Shown here piece after piece: positions 16,988 through 26,896 of a stretch of DNA of 64,000 bases. The stretch's first letter is position 1, and the number at the start of each line of letters is the position of its first letter. The notes under the pieces are model-generated. The model saw only the letters and a program-made list of their open reading frames with translations, did not search any database and was not told where the DNA came from. The translations under genes were made by a program, and so were the position numbers. Origin of the DNA: Phycisphaera sp. (GTDB lineage: Bacteria; Planctomycetota; Phycisphaerae; Phycisphaerales; Phycisphaeraceae); contig WGMF01000006.1 in NCBI GenBank assembly GCA_016125215.1, positions 124,001-188,000 on the forward strand, read 5' to 3'.

Positions 16988-17572
16988 TCATGCAGACATC
17001 AGCCCCGCAGATCGCAGTGCCGAGAGGATCGCGTCGACCTTGTCACTGATCGCCTGCACCTCTGACTGTGTGGGCGGGTTGGAAACGGTGAGCGACAGGT
17101 CCGCGATGGCGGTCGCTTTTTGATGGGACAAGAGCGACTCGAACCGCAGGTCGGTGATCTGGGTGATGACGCCGGTTTGCAACGTGACCGACGCAAGGCG
17201 GATATGCGGGGAGTCGGGGAAACCATTCGTCAAGGCGTCGATGCCCAGCGATGGGGACCCCGCGCCGTCTTCGATCCACAGGATGGCGGTGTCGTTGTTG
17301 TAAGACGAGAGGTCCTGCGTAGCGCCGGGGTAATCCAGCGCGACACCGTTGAGCGTACACCGGCCCGGTGCGATGCGGACGGTCGTGTCGTTGGCGTCGT
17401 CGCGCTCCACGCGCAGGACCCCTGCCGATGACTGAGCCAGGCGGTTGAGCGATCTCACGAGCCACGGGTAATACGGGACCAGGCCCTGGGGCGGGTATTC
17501 GATGCCGGTGGCCGCGTCACGGCTGCCGACGAGCGATTCGATTTCCGAAGGTGTGAGGTCGATATGGGCCAT
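16988..17572 (-). CDS. Phage structural protein, fibre/tail-associated
   Basis: 194 residues from MAHIDLTPSEIESLVGSRDAATGIEYPPQG. It has a beta-rich centre (TVRIAPGRCTLNGVALDYPGATQDLSSYNNDTAILWIEDGAG; IRLASVTLQTGVITQITDLRFE) like the receptor-binding or fibre-base segments of tail proteins, then a C-terminal helical stretch (TQSEVQAISDKVDAILSALRSAGL). It lies between the capsid remnant and other structural genes. No named family is recognised. Confidence 0.55.
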   Translation of the reverse strand: MAHIDLTPSEIESLVGSRDAATGIEYPPQGLVPYYPWLVRSLNRLAQSSAGVLRVERDDANDTTVRIAPGRCTLNGVALDYPGATQDLSSYNNDTAILWIEDGAGSPSLGIDALTNGFPDSPHIRLASVTLQTGVITQITDLRFESLLSHQKATAIADLSLTVSNPPTQSEVQAISDKVDAILSALRSAGLMSA

Positions 17573-17590
17573 TGGGAAACTCCCGGGGGG

Positions 17591-18120
17591 TTACATCGGT
17601 TGCGTGGCACGGATCACGACCATCACGACGACGTTGTGGGCTTCGGTGGAGACCGTGCCCGCCGCGGTGCGTGTGAGGTCGACGGTGAGCAGTGAGCCGC
17701 GTGTGACGTTCTGTGTGCCGTCGGTCCTGATGACCGAAGCGGTCCCGTGGCCCTGCGCGGTGCAGCGGAAGCCCGAGCCGGCTGATGAGGTGATGGCCGG
17801 GTGCGTGGTGGTGAGTGTCGAGCCGTTGACGGACGCGGTGGCGGTGACGCCGTCGGTCCCCGTCGATGAGACGATGTTGGTCCCGACGCTGAGGACGATC
17901 GACTCGACGACACCGGTGACGGGGACCACGCCGATGAGTTTGCCGGTCTGGGATGCGGTGAGGTCGCCCTCGTGCCGGTAGCTTGGGTGTGTGGCGGCGA
18001 CCATGTGGTAGCTCTGCGCCCCGACGCGCTGCACGAGGAACCCGTTTGCCAGGTCGCGCAGGAGCACGAGGTCGTCGAGCAACACGTTGGGGTTACTCAG
18101 CACCAGCGCCGCGTTGGGGG
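17591..18120 (-). pseudogene. 3' fragment of a head-decoration or related virion gene, start lost
   Basis: About 175 in-frame codons (TPNAALVLSNPNVLLDDLVLLRDLANGFLV...NVVVMVVIRATQPM). The C-terminal part is beta-rich with Thr/Ser/Gly/Val repeats, typical of a virion surface protein. No plausible start with a ribosome-binding site is visible: the open frame continues upstream to 18460, but there it only mirrors the capsid start and intergenic repeats. The first codons coincide with the point where the capsid frame stops making sense, so the start was probably lost in the same deletion that removed most of the capsid gene. A GTG near 18103 could restart translation. Confidence 0.55.
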
Positions 18121-18245
18121 TCGCCGAGGTGGTCGAGCAGCGGGGTCTCGTAGGCGCTGACGATGCCGATGATGTCGGAAACGTCTTCCGCGATCTCGGG
18201 CAGCGAGGCGCCGGCGGCGTAGGTGGATTTACCGGTGAATGACAT
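18093..18245 (-). pseudogene. Truncated major capsid gene (N-terminal 50 codons, DUF5309/SU10-like)
   Basis: Starting at ATG 18245, with AAGGA about eight bases upstream, the frame reads MSFTGKSTYAAGASLPEIAE, then DVSDIIGIVS and AYETPLLDHLGDP, and hits TAA after 50 codons. The SDII...ETPLLDHLGDP pattern is the conserved N-terminus of DUF5309/SU10-like major capsid proteins, which are usually around 300 residues. It sits directly after the portal and scaffold genes, exactly where a capsid gene belongs. The rest of the gene is missing from this window, and the sequence continues in another frame into a different virion gene. This is a deletion or an assembly join; family assignment rests on the short N-terminus. 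Confidence 0.6.
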
Positions 18246-18278
18246 AGGGGGTTCCTTGTGGTGAGGGGTGAGTGATTA

Positions 18279-18324
18279 GTGACTGGTGACTGGTGACTGG
18301 TGACTGATGACTGGTGACTGGTGA
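18279..18324. repeat. 7-bp tandem repeat (GTGACTG)n
   Basis: Six to seven consecutive copies of GTGACTG, one of them with A for the first G, in the gap between the scaffold gene and the capsid remnant. This low-complexity run has no coding function. Confidence 0.9.
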
Positions 18325-18348
18325 AAACGCACGATGTTTTGAGGGACG

Positions 18349-18390
18349 GAGCCGGGCTGTCTACGGAGCCGGGCTGTCTCAGCCCGGTTG
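18349..18390. repeat. REP-like palindrome (CCGGGCTG...CAGCCCGG)
   Basis: Two copies of GAGCCGGGCTGTCT, the second running into a perfect hairpin, CCGGGCTG-TCT-CAGCCCGG at 18369-18387. The same core is found on both sides of the RAYT transposase at 42.5 and 43.1 kb, so it belongs to the same dispersed repeat family. It may also act as a terminator between the scaffold gene and the capsid remnant. Confidence 0.75.
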
Positions 18391-18413
18391 ATCTCAAACA
18401 ATCCGCGACTTGT

Positions 18414-18968
18414 TTACGCCCCCGGCTTTCGTCGCAGACGCAGGTAGCGCAGCAGGTCACGGCGGTTGCCGGTGTTCACCGCATCGTCCGCCGCCTGGCG
18501 GAGTGTGTGGTGCGTGTGCTCCGCATCGCTTCGTGCGGGCATGGCCAGCGCGTGGCCGTTGGATCGCTTGCGGAAGAGATAGGGCTTGTGGCGCTTGAGT
18601 TCGTCCACAGCGAGTTGGATGTCGGGGTCGTCCATCTGCTCGACCGCGATCTCGGTCAGCAGCCGTGCCGCCTGGGCGTCGATGGTGTCGGAGTCGGAGA
18701 GCAGTTCGTCGATCTTCCGCCTGCGTTCGAGCTGGTCGATGGTCTGGCGGGCGTCGTCGAGTTGCGACGTGAGGGCGTCGAACTTCTGCCGCAGGTCCTG
18801 CAGCGATTGCTCGGCGTTCTGCGCACGTCGGCGGTAACGGATCGCCTCGGAGACGGGGACGAGCTTGTCCGGCGCTTCGGGTTCGCGTGTGACGACGGTG
18901 GAGTCGTGGTCGGCCTGGGCTTCGGCGGGCGAGGTGTCGTGCGGGGTTGGGTCGGTGGTTTCGGGCAT
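18414..18968 (-). CDS. Phage capsid scaffolding protein-like
   Basis: 184 residues from MPETTDPTPHDTSPAEAQAD. An acidic, disordered N-terminus (about 1-45) is followed by a coiled coil (RRRAQNAEQSLQDLRQKFDALTSQLDDARQTIDQLERRRKIDELL, about 50-95) and a basic C-terminus. This acidic/coiled-coil/basic design, with a position between portal and capsid, is characteristic of scaffold (GPO/DUF4355-like) proteins that guide capsid assembly. Another ATG at 18986 lies six codons upstream. Assignment is by layout and context rather than by a specific motif. Confidence 0.6.
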   Translation of the reverse strand: MPETTDPTPHDTSPAEAQADHDSTVVTREPEAPDKLVPVSEAIRYRRRAQNAEQSLQDLRQKFDALTSQLDDARQTIDQLERRRKIDELLSDSDTIDAQAARLLTEIAVEQMDDPDIQLAVDELKRHKPYLFRKRSNGHALAMPARSDAEHTHHTLRQAADDAVNTGNRRDLLRYLRLRRKPGA

Positions 18969-19022
18969 GAGGGTGTTCCTAATCAAGTGTGAGTATGTGG
19001 GCGGATACAGCGGCTTGTCGGG

Positions 19023-20498
19023 TTACGCAATGGGGAGGTCTTTGAGGCAGTCGGCGTAACCCAGTTCGGTGAGCACGCGCTCTCTGGGCACACCGAGTTC
19101 GAGTTTGATCTGGGCGTCCTTGAGTTTTTGCGAGGGGTCGTCGGGGATGCTCGGGGGCCAGTCGAGACGGACACGGCGTTCGTCGGGCGTGTTGGGGAAG
19201 AGACCGGTCACGTCGGCGGCGTGGAGGACCAGTTCGCAGATGCGTTCGATGCCCGCCCCGTAGGTGACGCGCTTCTTGGCGGTACGTGCGAGCAGGCCCA
19301 TGAGCACGATGCGAAGGGCGTTTTCACTGGTGAGGTTGCCGACCTTGTCACGGATCACACCGGCCGCGACGGGGCTGACACCGCTGGTCTTGTCCAGGGC
19401 CTCTCTGATCTCGGCAATGTGGGCGTCTTCGGAGGGGCTGGCGGCGTCTCCGCCGAACTCCTCAATGGTCGCGTCGGGGTTATCGCTGGCCCACATCTGA
19501 CCGGGGCCGACGGGGTGGTCGGTGAATTTCTCGATGCCCTTGCCCAGGTACATCTTGAAGCTCTGGAACGTGACACGGTTGGCACGGTCGGAGAGGCGGA
19601 TGTTCAATTCATCCTGCAAAGGCAAGAGCGGCTCGACCTCGCTCAGGCCCTCGTAGTGGAAGGGTTGCGGGAGGTTCTGGATATGGACGACGGGGATGCG
19701 ACCGAGGCGGTTGACCTCTTGCGTGTCGGGCAGCCGATGGTGGACCGGGCCGATGGTGGACTCAAAACTTCCGGGGGTCCAGATGAGGGTGCGTTCGATC
19801 ACACGGCGACGGGTGTTTATCGATCCGCCCCAGACACTATTTCGCAGGCGTGACGCAAAACTCTGGGTCTGGACCTCGTTGAGTTGTTGCGGGTAGTGGA
19901 CGATGAAGGCCACAACTTTGCGGTAATCACCGGGATCGAGCACGGGTACTGCACGGGGCGCTTCGATGAGTTCGAGTCGGATGTGTTCGCCTGCTTGTGA
20001 AGGGTCGAGCGGGCGGGAGAAGCTGCGCTCGGGTTCGCGCACCACCACGTCGGCGTAGCCATACACCGCGCCGAGCAGGGCCAGGTCCTGGTAGAACGAC
20101 ACCCCGCCGGCGGCGTTGATGACACTTTGTAAGAGTCCCTCGATCTGTCGGGCGCGGTCGGCATCGGGTGCGCAACTCTGCACCTTGACCGGTTCGCTGA
20201 ACATGAAGTCGACCAGGGCGTGTATCCGCCAGCCGATGTCGTTTTCGATGACAACTTCACGGGACGAACGGGCGCTGTCGGTGCCGAGTGCGGTAAACCG
20301 TGCGGGCAGGCCGCGCTCCTGGGCGAGGCGTGTGCGGGGGGATCGGGGACTTTCGCGATCGTTCTGAGGCGGGTTCCGAAAGTAGTCCCAGAGCTTCCTC
20401 AGTCTTGGCACGCGATCGGATAGGTGCTCTTCGAGGAGCAGGTCGACAAGGTCATCCGAGAGGGCGGGGGTCGAGACTGTGTCGTGGGTCTGGGGCAT
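19023..20498 (-). CDS. Phage portal protein (SPP1 gp6-like)
   Basis: 491 residues from MPQTHDTVSTPALSDDLVD, the usual portal length. It shows a portal core: LRKLWDYFRNPP at the start, DIGWRIHALVDFMFSEPVKV, a central GLSEVEPLLPLQDELNIRLSDR helix, ASPSEDAHIAEIREALDKTSGVSP, and LTSENALRIVLMGLLARTAKKR near the C-terminus, matching the wing, stem and crown layout of SPP1 gp6-like portals. The portal forms the dodecameric DNA entry ring at the capsid vertex and binds terminase. Its partner terminase is not upstream as expected but 22.7 kb away at 43.2-44.7 kb on the same strand. Confidence 0.85.
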   Translation of the reverse strand: MPQTHDTVSTPALSDDLVDLLLEEHLSDRVPRLRKLWDYFRNPPQNDRESPRSPRTRLAQERGLPARFTALGTDSARSSREVVIENDIGWRIHALVDFMFSEPVKVQSCAPDADRARQIEGLLQSVINAAGGVSFYQDLALLGAVYGYADVVVREPERSFSRPLDPSQAGEHIRLELIEAPRAVPVLDPGDYRKVVAFIVHYPQQLNEVQTQSFASRLRNSVWGGSINTRRRVIERTLIWTPGSFESTIGPVHHRLPDTQEVNRLGRIPVVHIQNLPQPFHYEGLSEVEPLLPLQDELNIRLSDRANRVTFQSFKMYLGKGIEKFTDHPVGPGQMWASDNPDATIEEFGGDAASPSEDAHIAEIREALDKTSGVSPVAAGVIRDKVGNLTSENALRIVLMGLLARTAKKRVTYGAGIERICELVLHAADVTGLFPNTPDERRVRLDWPPSIPDDPSQKLKDAQIKLELGVPRERVLTELGYADCLKDLPIA

Positions 20499-20729
20499 CG
20501 TGCTTCGGCTCCGGTTGGCGGATGTGGGCCACCAACCTCGGTCGAAGTGACGTTTTTGTGCGCTGCGGGGTGGCTGGGATGTGCTGGATGGCCGTATAAA
20601 GGCACGAAGTTCAATAGTTTTTGAATTTCAATGGCTGCGCAACACTCTCGAATCCGCCATGACAGAGCGTGCGGTGGGAGTATTGAAGGTCTTGCCAAGC
20701 CGACAAATTGGTGATTAAATAGTCACTCA

Positions 20730-22340
<1,611 letters not shown>

Positions 22341-22386
22341 GCGGGCAGTCACAAGTCACGAGGTAAGCCAACCGCTCGGTCCCTGC

Positions 22387-22597
22387 GTAGGGTGGGCCAA
22401 GTCTGCGCGGCCCACCACTCACACACAAGCGTCACACGTAGTCTCGCATATCTCAAGGCCCGCGCGGTATTGTGTTTGATAAATATCCGGTTTGAAATAT
22501 ACATACGTAAACCACCAGGCCGGAGGGTCGTGTGTTTGCAAACCGAACGGACTGACGTACGCTCAATGGTGGGCCGCGCAGACTTGGCCCACCCTAC
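22387..22597. mobile_element. MITE-like element with 31-bp perfect terminal inverted repeats
   Basis: The terminal repeats start GTAGGGTGGGCCAAGTCTGC at 22387-22417 and return in perfect inverse at 22567-22597. The 149 bp between them is relatively AT-rich and has no coding capacity. The size and structure fit a non-autonomous transposable element. No short target-site duplication directly flanks it; instead the 66-bp gene-end duplication lies outside. Confidence 0.7.
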
Positions 22598-22706
22598 CCC
22601 GGTCACCCCGGCCCGTGCTGCTTGCTGGGCATCAACCGCAACACGCTGAACAAAAAAGTCAAAGACCTGGGCATCGACACGGCGGATTGATTTGAGTCTG
22701 AAAGAT

Positions 22707-23321
22707 TTACACCTCTTCTTCGCGCTGCTTGCGAAGGTGGGCGCGGTGGCGTTCGCGGTAGCGACGTTTCAATTCACGGTAGCGCAGCACGCCCCACTTG
22801 ACGATGAAGTAGGACGGGATCGCGGTGAGGACGCCGATGAGCACGCCGCCGATGACCATCGGCATGATCATCTCTTTGCCGAGCTTGAGGACCTCCTCGA
22901 ACTGGCCTTGCAGTTCGTAGAAGTTGTGGCGGGCCACGTTGTGCATCACTTCTTCAAGCACCTGCCTTGCGTGGCTCATCGGGCGGGTCGGTGTCGGCCA
23001 GAAAAAGCAACCGACGTAGTACGTGAAGGCAAAGATCGGCGGGATGGTCAGCGGGTTGGTGATGAAGATCGGCAGCACCGCGGCCGGTCGGGAGAGGTTG
23101 AAGAGTGTGGCCAACAGCGCCGCGAGGACCAGTTGCAACCCGATCGTCGGCGTGAAGGAGATGAAGACCCCCAGTGCAAAGCCCAGCGCGATCTGCCACG
23201 GTTCGCCGTGCAGCGAGACCACGGAGTGCCACGCGCGGCTCCACCAGGATTTTTTGCGCGATGCGTCCTGCGCGGGCCTGATGCCGTCGTCGGGTTGGGG
23301 GTCGGGTGGGGCTTTATCCAC
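22707..23321 (-). CDS. DUF2062 family membrane protein
   Basis: 204 residues from a GTG start (MDKAPPDPQPDD). The family core is clear: GEPWQIALGFALGVFISFTP, TIGLQLVLAALLATLFNLSR, then FITNPLTIPPIFAFTYYVG, and a third pair of membrane helices near 150-180. DUF2062 proteins are inner-membrane proteins of unproven function, often near glycosyltransferase or envelope genes. Its start overlaps the stop of the aminopeptidase gene by 8 bp, so the two are translationally coupled. Confidence 0.8.
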   Translation of the reverse strand: MDKAPPDPQPDDGIRPAQDASRKKSWWSRAWHSVVSLHGEPWQIALGFALGVFISFTPTIGLQLVLAALLATLFNLSRPAAVLPIFITNPLTIPPIFAFTYYVGCFFWPTPTRPMSHARQVLEEVMHNVARHNFYELQGQFEEVLKLGKEMIMPMVIGGVLIGVLTAIPSYFIVKWGVLRYRELKRRYRERHRAHLRKQREEEV

Positions 23322-24861
23322 GCCAGTGCTCGATCATGCGGACCAGCAGGCGGACACCGAAGCCCGTCGGCCCTTTGGGGTAGGGCGGTGAATCCGACTT
23401 GGCATCCGCGACGCCGGCGATGTCCAGGTGTGCCCACGGCTGCTCGTTCCAGCGTGTGTGGTCGCTGTCTTTGGAGATGAAGTAGGAAAGGAACGCGGCG
23501 CCCTGGATCGGGTGGGCCTCGCGGCCGGCGGAGTTGACGAGGTCGCCGTGGACGCCTTTCATCTGTTGGCGGTGCTCGTCCCAGAGCGGCAGGTGCCACA
23601 GGCGATCCCCGGTCATCTCGCCTGCGTCGAAGAGTTGGCTGCGGAGAAGGGTGTCGTGACAGAAGCAGCCGGCACAGTAGGAACCCAGCGCGGTGACGAC
23701 GCCGCCGGTGAGTGTGGCCAGGTCGACGATGGCGCTGGGCTTGTAGGTCTTGCAACCATACGACAGTGCATCGGCGAGGATCAGGCGTCCCTCTGCGTCG
23801 GTGTTGGTGACTTCGACGGTCACGCCGTTGTGGAGTGTGATGATGTCGCCGGGGCGGTAGGCTTTTTCGCTGACCATGTTCTCCGCGGTGGGGACGAGGC
23901 CGACGACGTGGATGGGGAGTTTGAGCTGGGCAATGGCTTGCATCGCGCCGATCACGGCCATGCCGCCACACTTGTCGTACTTCATCCCGTCCATCGATGC
24001 GGCGGGTTTGAGCGAGTAACCTCCGGTGTCGAAGGTGACGGCCTTGCCCACGAGCAGGACCGGGCCGGCGGTTTTTTTTGCGTTGCGTGGCTTGTGTTCC
24101 ATGACGATGATCGCGGGCGGTGTCGAGCCTGCGCTGCCCACCGCGAGCAGGCCGCCCATCTTGAGTTGCTTGGCACGGGCTTCATCGATCACAGAAAACT
24201 TCAGGCCAACCTTTTTGGACATAGCGCGGCAGTGGTTCACAAGGTAGCGCGGGTTGGCGACGTTTGGCGGCGTGGCGGCGAGGCTGCGCGCGGTGTTGAC
24301 GCCCAAGCCGACGGTCAGGCTGCGCGACGCGGCGGTACGGACCGAGCCTTCCAATAAGACGGTCAGGTCACGCGCCGGGCTTGAGGTTGAATCGGTTTTG
24401 GATTTGGATTTGGAAAGGTCGCTCTTGAAGGCATCGAACGTGAGTTGGCCGATGGACAGCCCCTCGCCCAGCGCGGACCCCGCGTCGGCGTGGGTGAGTT
24501 TGAGTTTGGGGATGGTGTCCAGGGCCGGGGTGAGGTGGATGGCCAGGCTCTTGACACCTGCGCTGTCGCACGCACGGACCAGGGCGGATGCGGCGTTGCG
24601 GATAGCGTCGAGCGGGCGCTTGTCGGGTTGGCCAAGACCAAGAAGATAAAGGCGCTGGGTTGCGCCGTGGATCGGCGTCACCACCCCGGCTGCACGAGAG
24701 ACCTCGGACCGCGCCAAGGCACGGTCCAGCGCCTGGACCGTTGAAGCCTCCAGGGTGGCCAGGTCTTTGGGCTTTTTCCCGGCTGTGTCGAATACCGCCA
24801 CTGCCACGGCATCGACCGCGTAGCGTGATCCAAGGTTGCTGGTCTTGATGTTTTTATACAT
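23314..24861 (-). CDS. pepA: Leucyl aminopeptidase (M17, PepA)
   Basis: 515 residues from MYKNIKTSNLGSR. The C-terminal catalytic domain carries the family signatures: VGKAVTFDTGGYSLKP (metal ligands Lys and Asp), MKYDKCGGMAVIGAM and the hallmark NTDAEGRLILADALSYG. The N-terminal macro-like domain precedes it. M17 enzymes are hexameric, two-metal, cytoplasmic aminopeptidases that release N-terminal residues from peptides. An in-frame start further upstream would add residues that do not resemble the family. It is followed immediately by the DUF2062 gene. Confidence 0.93.
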   Translation of the reverse strand: MYKNIKTSNLGSRYAVDAVAVAVFDTAGKKPKDLATLEASTVQALDRALARSEVSRAAGVVTPIHGATQRLYLLGLGQPDKRPLDAIRNAASALVRACDSAGVKSLAIHLTPALDTIPKLKLTHADAGSALGEGLSIGQLTFDAFKSDLSKSKSKTDSTSSPARDLTVLLEGSVRTAASRSLTVGLGVNTARSLAATPPNVANPRYLVNHCRAMSKKVGLKFSVIDEARAKQLKMGGLLAVGSAGSTPPAIIVMEHKPRNAKKTAGPVLLVGKAVTFDTGGYSLKPAASMDGMKYDKCGGMAVIGAMQAIAQLKLPIHVVGLVPTAENMVSEKAYRPGDIITLHNGVTVEVTNTDAEGRLILADALSYGCKTYKPSAIVDLATLTGGVVTALGSYCAGCFCHDTLLRSQLFDAGEMTGDRLWHLPLWDEHRQQMKGVHGDLVNSAGREAHPIQGAAFLSYFISKDSDHTRWNEQPWAHLDIAGVADAKSDSPPYPKGPTGFGVRLLVRMIEHWRG

Positions 24862-25207
24862 AAGGTTTCTCTGCCAGGATGCTCTTGAATCCGGGGTCAG
24901 CCTGCCCATCGTATGCGAAGGGCGGTCGGTCATGATCGCAGCGCAAAGATCGGTCCGCAAATGATGGATTGATTCACAAAGTCTTCGAGCAAATAGGTTT
25001 GACATGCCCGGATGGGGGTGGTAACGTCACCGATTGCTTACGGTTCACAAAACGGCGGTGAGTCAGGTGGGTAGACCCGGTTGCGACCTCAAAACGCGAT
25101 CGGAAGTGTGTCGGCAAGTGCCGCGACACCGCATTCGGGTATCCCACGCGGGAATGTCTCTCGTCCCACAAGCTGTCAGGACAATTCAGAGTCACGGAGT
25201 GAGTCGG

Positions 25208-26350
25208 ATGTCAACCCCCTCCCGCCCCTGCACCTTGGCCAACTCCACGACCCAAACACGACCCACGATGAGCCGATCGATCTTCCGCGTTGCGATGTGT
25301 CTGATCATCGCCGGGCTTGTGAGCGTATCGGCGGCGCGTGCCCAGGGTCTTGCGAGTGAGATCGTCGAGTCGGCTGCGCAGCTCGACAGCGCCCAACGCT
25401 CGCAGGTCGATGGCTTTGTCCAGTCGCTCGTGACAACACTGACAACCAGTGACGACGATCAGGCCATCGCCGGTGCCAGGCGGAGCCTGATCGCGGAATT
25501 CAGCAAGAACCCGAAGGAGCCTTTCCTCCGGGCATACTCGAACGCCATCGTGAACCAGGTGGTGGCGCAGCGCGGTTTGGAGAGCGACCGCAACCCGGTG
25601 AATCGGCTCAATACTCTCATTGTGCTCAACGAGGTCTATTCCCCGATGGCGGCCGGGCCGATTGCGACGGTGCTGTCGAGCAACTCCCCCGCCGACCGTT
25701 ACTGGGCCGGCCGCGCGGCAAACAACCTTGCCACCCGCAAGATCGCGGGCAACCCGGTCCTGGCCAAAGAGGAATCCACGACACTGGACCAGGCGCTGGC
25801 GCAAGCCATTGCCCATGAATCGCAGCACGCGGTCCGGGCGCAGATGCTCAAGGCCCTGGCCTCATTGACAAACGCCGGCAACGCCAAGCTCTTCATGGAC
25901 GCCATCAGCACCACCGTGCCCCGCCACCTTGAAGACCCTGCATTACCCATGCAGACCGAGATGGACACGTTCCTCAAGGTCATCCAGGAATTGATCCGAA
26001 ACGCGCAGGGCACGAACAAACCCCAGATCGACGTGCTCCGCTCCGTGGCCAGGACCAGTTGGCGTTTCTACGAACTCACCGCCACGCTGCTCCGCGACCA
26101 CAGCCAGACGCTGCCCCCAAACACCGCAACAGACCTGACCAAGATGCTCCGCAACTGCGACACCACCCTCCGCTGGAGTGTGAAGGAAATCGAACCCAAA
26201 CTTGAAAAAGACTTCCCCGCCGTCATCGACAACGAAGCCGCCTCGGGCCAGTGGGCCCTGGTGCTCGTCCGCAGCGCCAACTGGCTGGACATGCTCACCA
26301 AGCCCCCGCTCAACTTCGCAAGCGATAACCTCGACATCAAAAAGCCCTGA
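25208..26350 (+). CDS. Exported helical-repeat protein, unknown function
   Basis: 380 residues from ATG 25208, which has GGAGTGAG upstream. A second in-frame ATG at 25268 gives a cleaner signal peptide, MSRSIFRVAMCLIIAGLVSV, then SAARA-Q, but no ribosome-binding site is visible there. The mature protein is all-helical with HEAT-like units (GARRSLIAEFSKNP; AAGPIATVLSSNSPADRYWAGRAANNL; VRAQMLKALASLTNAGNAKLFMDAI). It is likely a periplasmic scaffold protein. No enzymatic residues are apparent and no family name can be given. Confidence 0.65.
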   Translation: MSTPSRPCTLANSTTQTRPTMSRSIFRVAMCLIIAGLVSVSAARAQGLASEIVESAAQLDSAQRSQVDGFVQSLVTTLTTSDDDQAIAGARRSLIAEFSKNPKEPFLRAYSNAIVNQVVAQRGLESDRNPVNRLNTLIVLNEVYSPMAAGPIATVLSSNSPADRYWAGRAANNLATRKIAGNPVLAKEESTTLDQALAQAIAHESQHAVRAQMLKALASLTNAGNAKLFMDAISTTVPRHLEDPALPMQTEMDTFLKVIQELIRNAQGTNKPQIDVLRSVARTSWRFYELTATLLRDHSQTLPPNTATDLTKMLRNCDTTLRWSVKEIEPKLEKDFPAVIDNEAASGQWALVLVRSANWLDMLTKPPLNFASDNLDIKKP

Positions 26351-26375
26351 TGCCCTCGGTCGGCATCGAGCCGTC

Positions 26376-26747
26376 TCAACGCCCGGGCTGGCCGCCGCCG
26401 GCGGACGGCGCGCTCACCGCCTGACCCTCGATCGCCTCGTCCACGCTCCGCATCAGGTCGAGGTAATCCATCTGTGCCACCTGAAAGTCCCGCAGCACCT
26501 TGCTGGCCATCATCGCCTTCTGCAGCCGCTCCAGCTCACGCTTGTCCGCGACCTCGATAGGCTTGCCCGTCGCTTCCTTCTCACCGATCTTGCCGATCTG
26601 CCTTTCGTAATCCGTCATCACCCGCTGAGCCTCGATGTCGCCCTGCAACGCCTTGGCGGCGGCTTCGAGTTTCTGCACCGTACTGTCCTTGGCGATCAAG
26701 TCCCCCAGCGACCGCGCCGCCTTGAGTATTTCATCCCTGCTGGCCAT
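26376..26747 (-). CDS. YlbF/YmcA (DUF964) family protein
   Basis: 123 residues from MASRDEILKAARSLGDLIAK. The pattern A...LG.LIA....V..L..A...L..D.EA...M.DY is the YlbF/YmcA helical fold; the last 25 residues are a Gly/Pro/Ala tail. In Bacillus the homologues YlbF, YmcA and YaaT form a complex affecting RNase Y and sporulation/competence; the role outside Firmicutes is not established. It is convergent with the exported helical-repeat gene and divergent from the RNase R gene. Confidence 0.75.
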   Translation of the reverse strand: MASRDEILKAARSLGDLIAKDSTVQKLEAAAKALQGDIEAQRVMTDYERQIGKIGEKEATGKPIEVADKRELERLQKAMMASKVLRDFQVAQMDYLDLMRSVDEAIEGQAVSAPSAGGGQPGR

Positions 26748-26896
26748 AGTGTGTCCTTGAAAAGTCTAAAGAGTGCGATTCCCTGTTGGGGTAGCATAGT
26801 CTCTGTCTGACCGGACACAATCCCCCCCCGGAAGTTTCCTCGAAAGAGAAGACCCTCCGGTCAAGTAACAACACGACATATCAACCGAAAACCCAT

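Noticed and set aside
18279-18324. CRISPR or recombination site
   Set aside because: Seven-base units without spacers; a simple tandem repeat.
17591-18460. A single 289-residue protein
   Set aside because: Its first third reads across REP repeats and the antisense frame of a real capsid start, giving Pro/Ser/Thr-rich nonsense; the gene was split into two remnants instead.
10619-20498. Complete functional prophage
   Set aside because: Most of the capsid gene is missing, no endolysin or replication genes are seen, and the terminase is 22.7 kb away.
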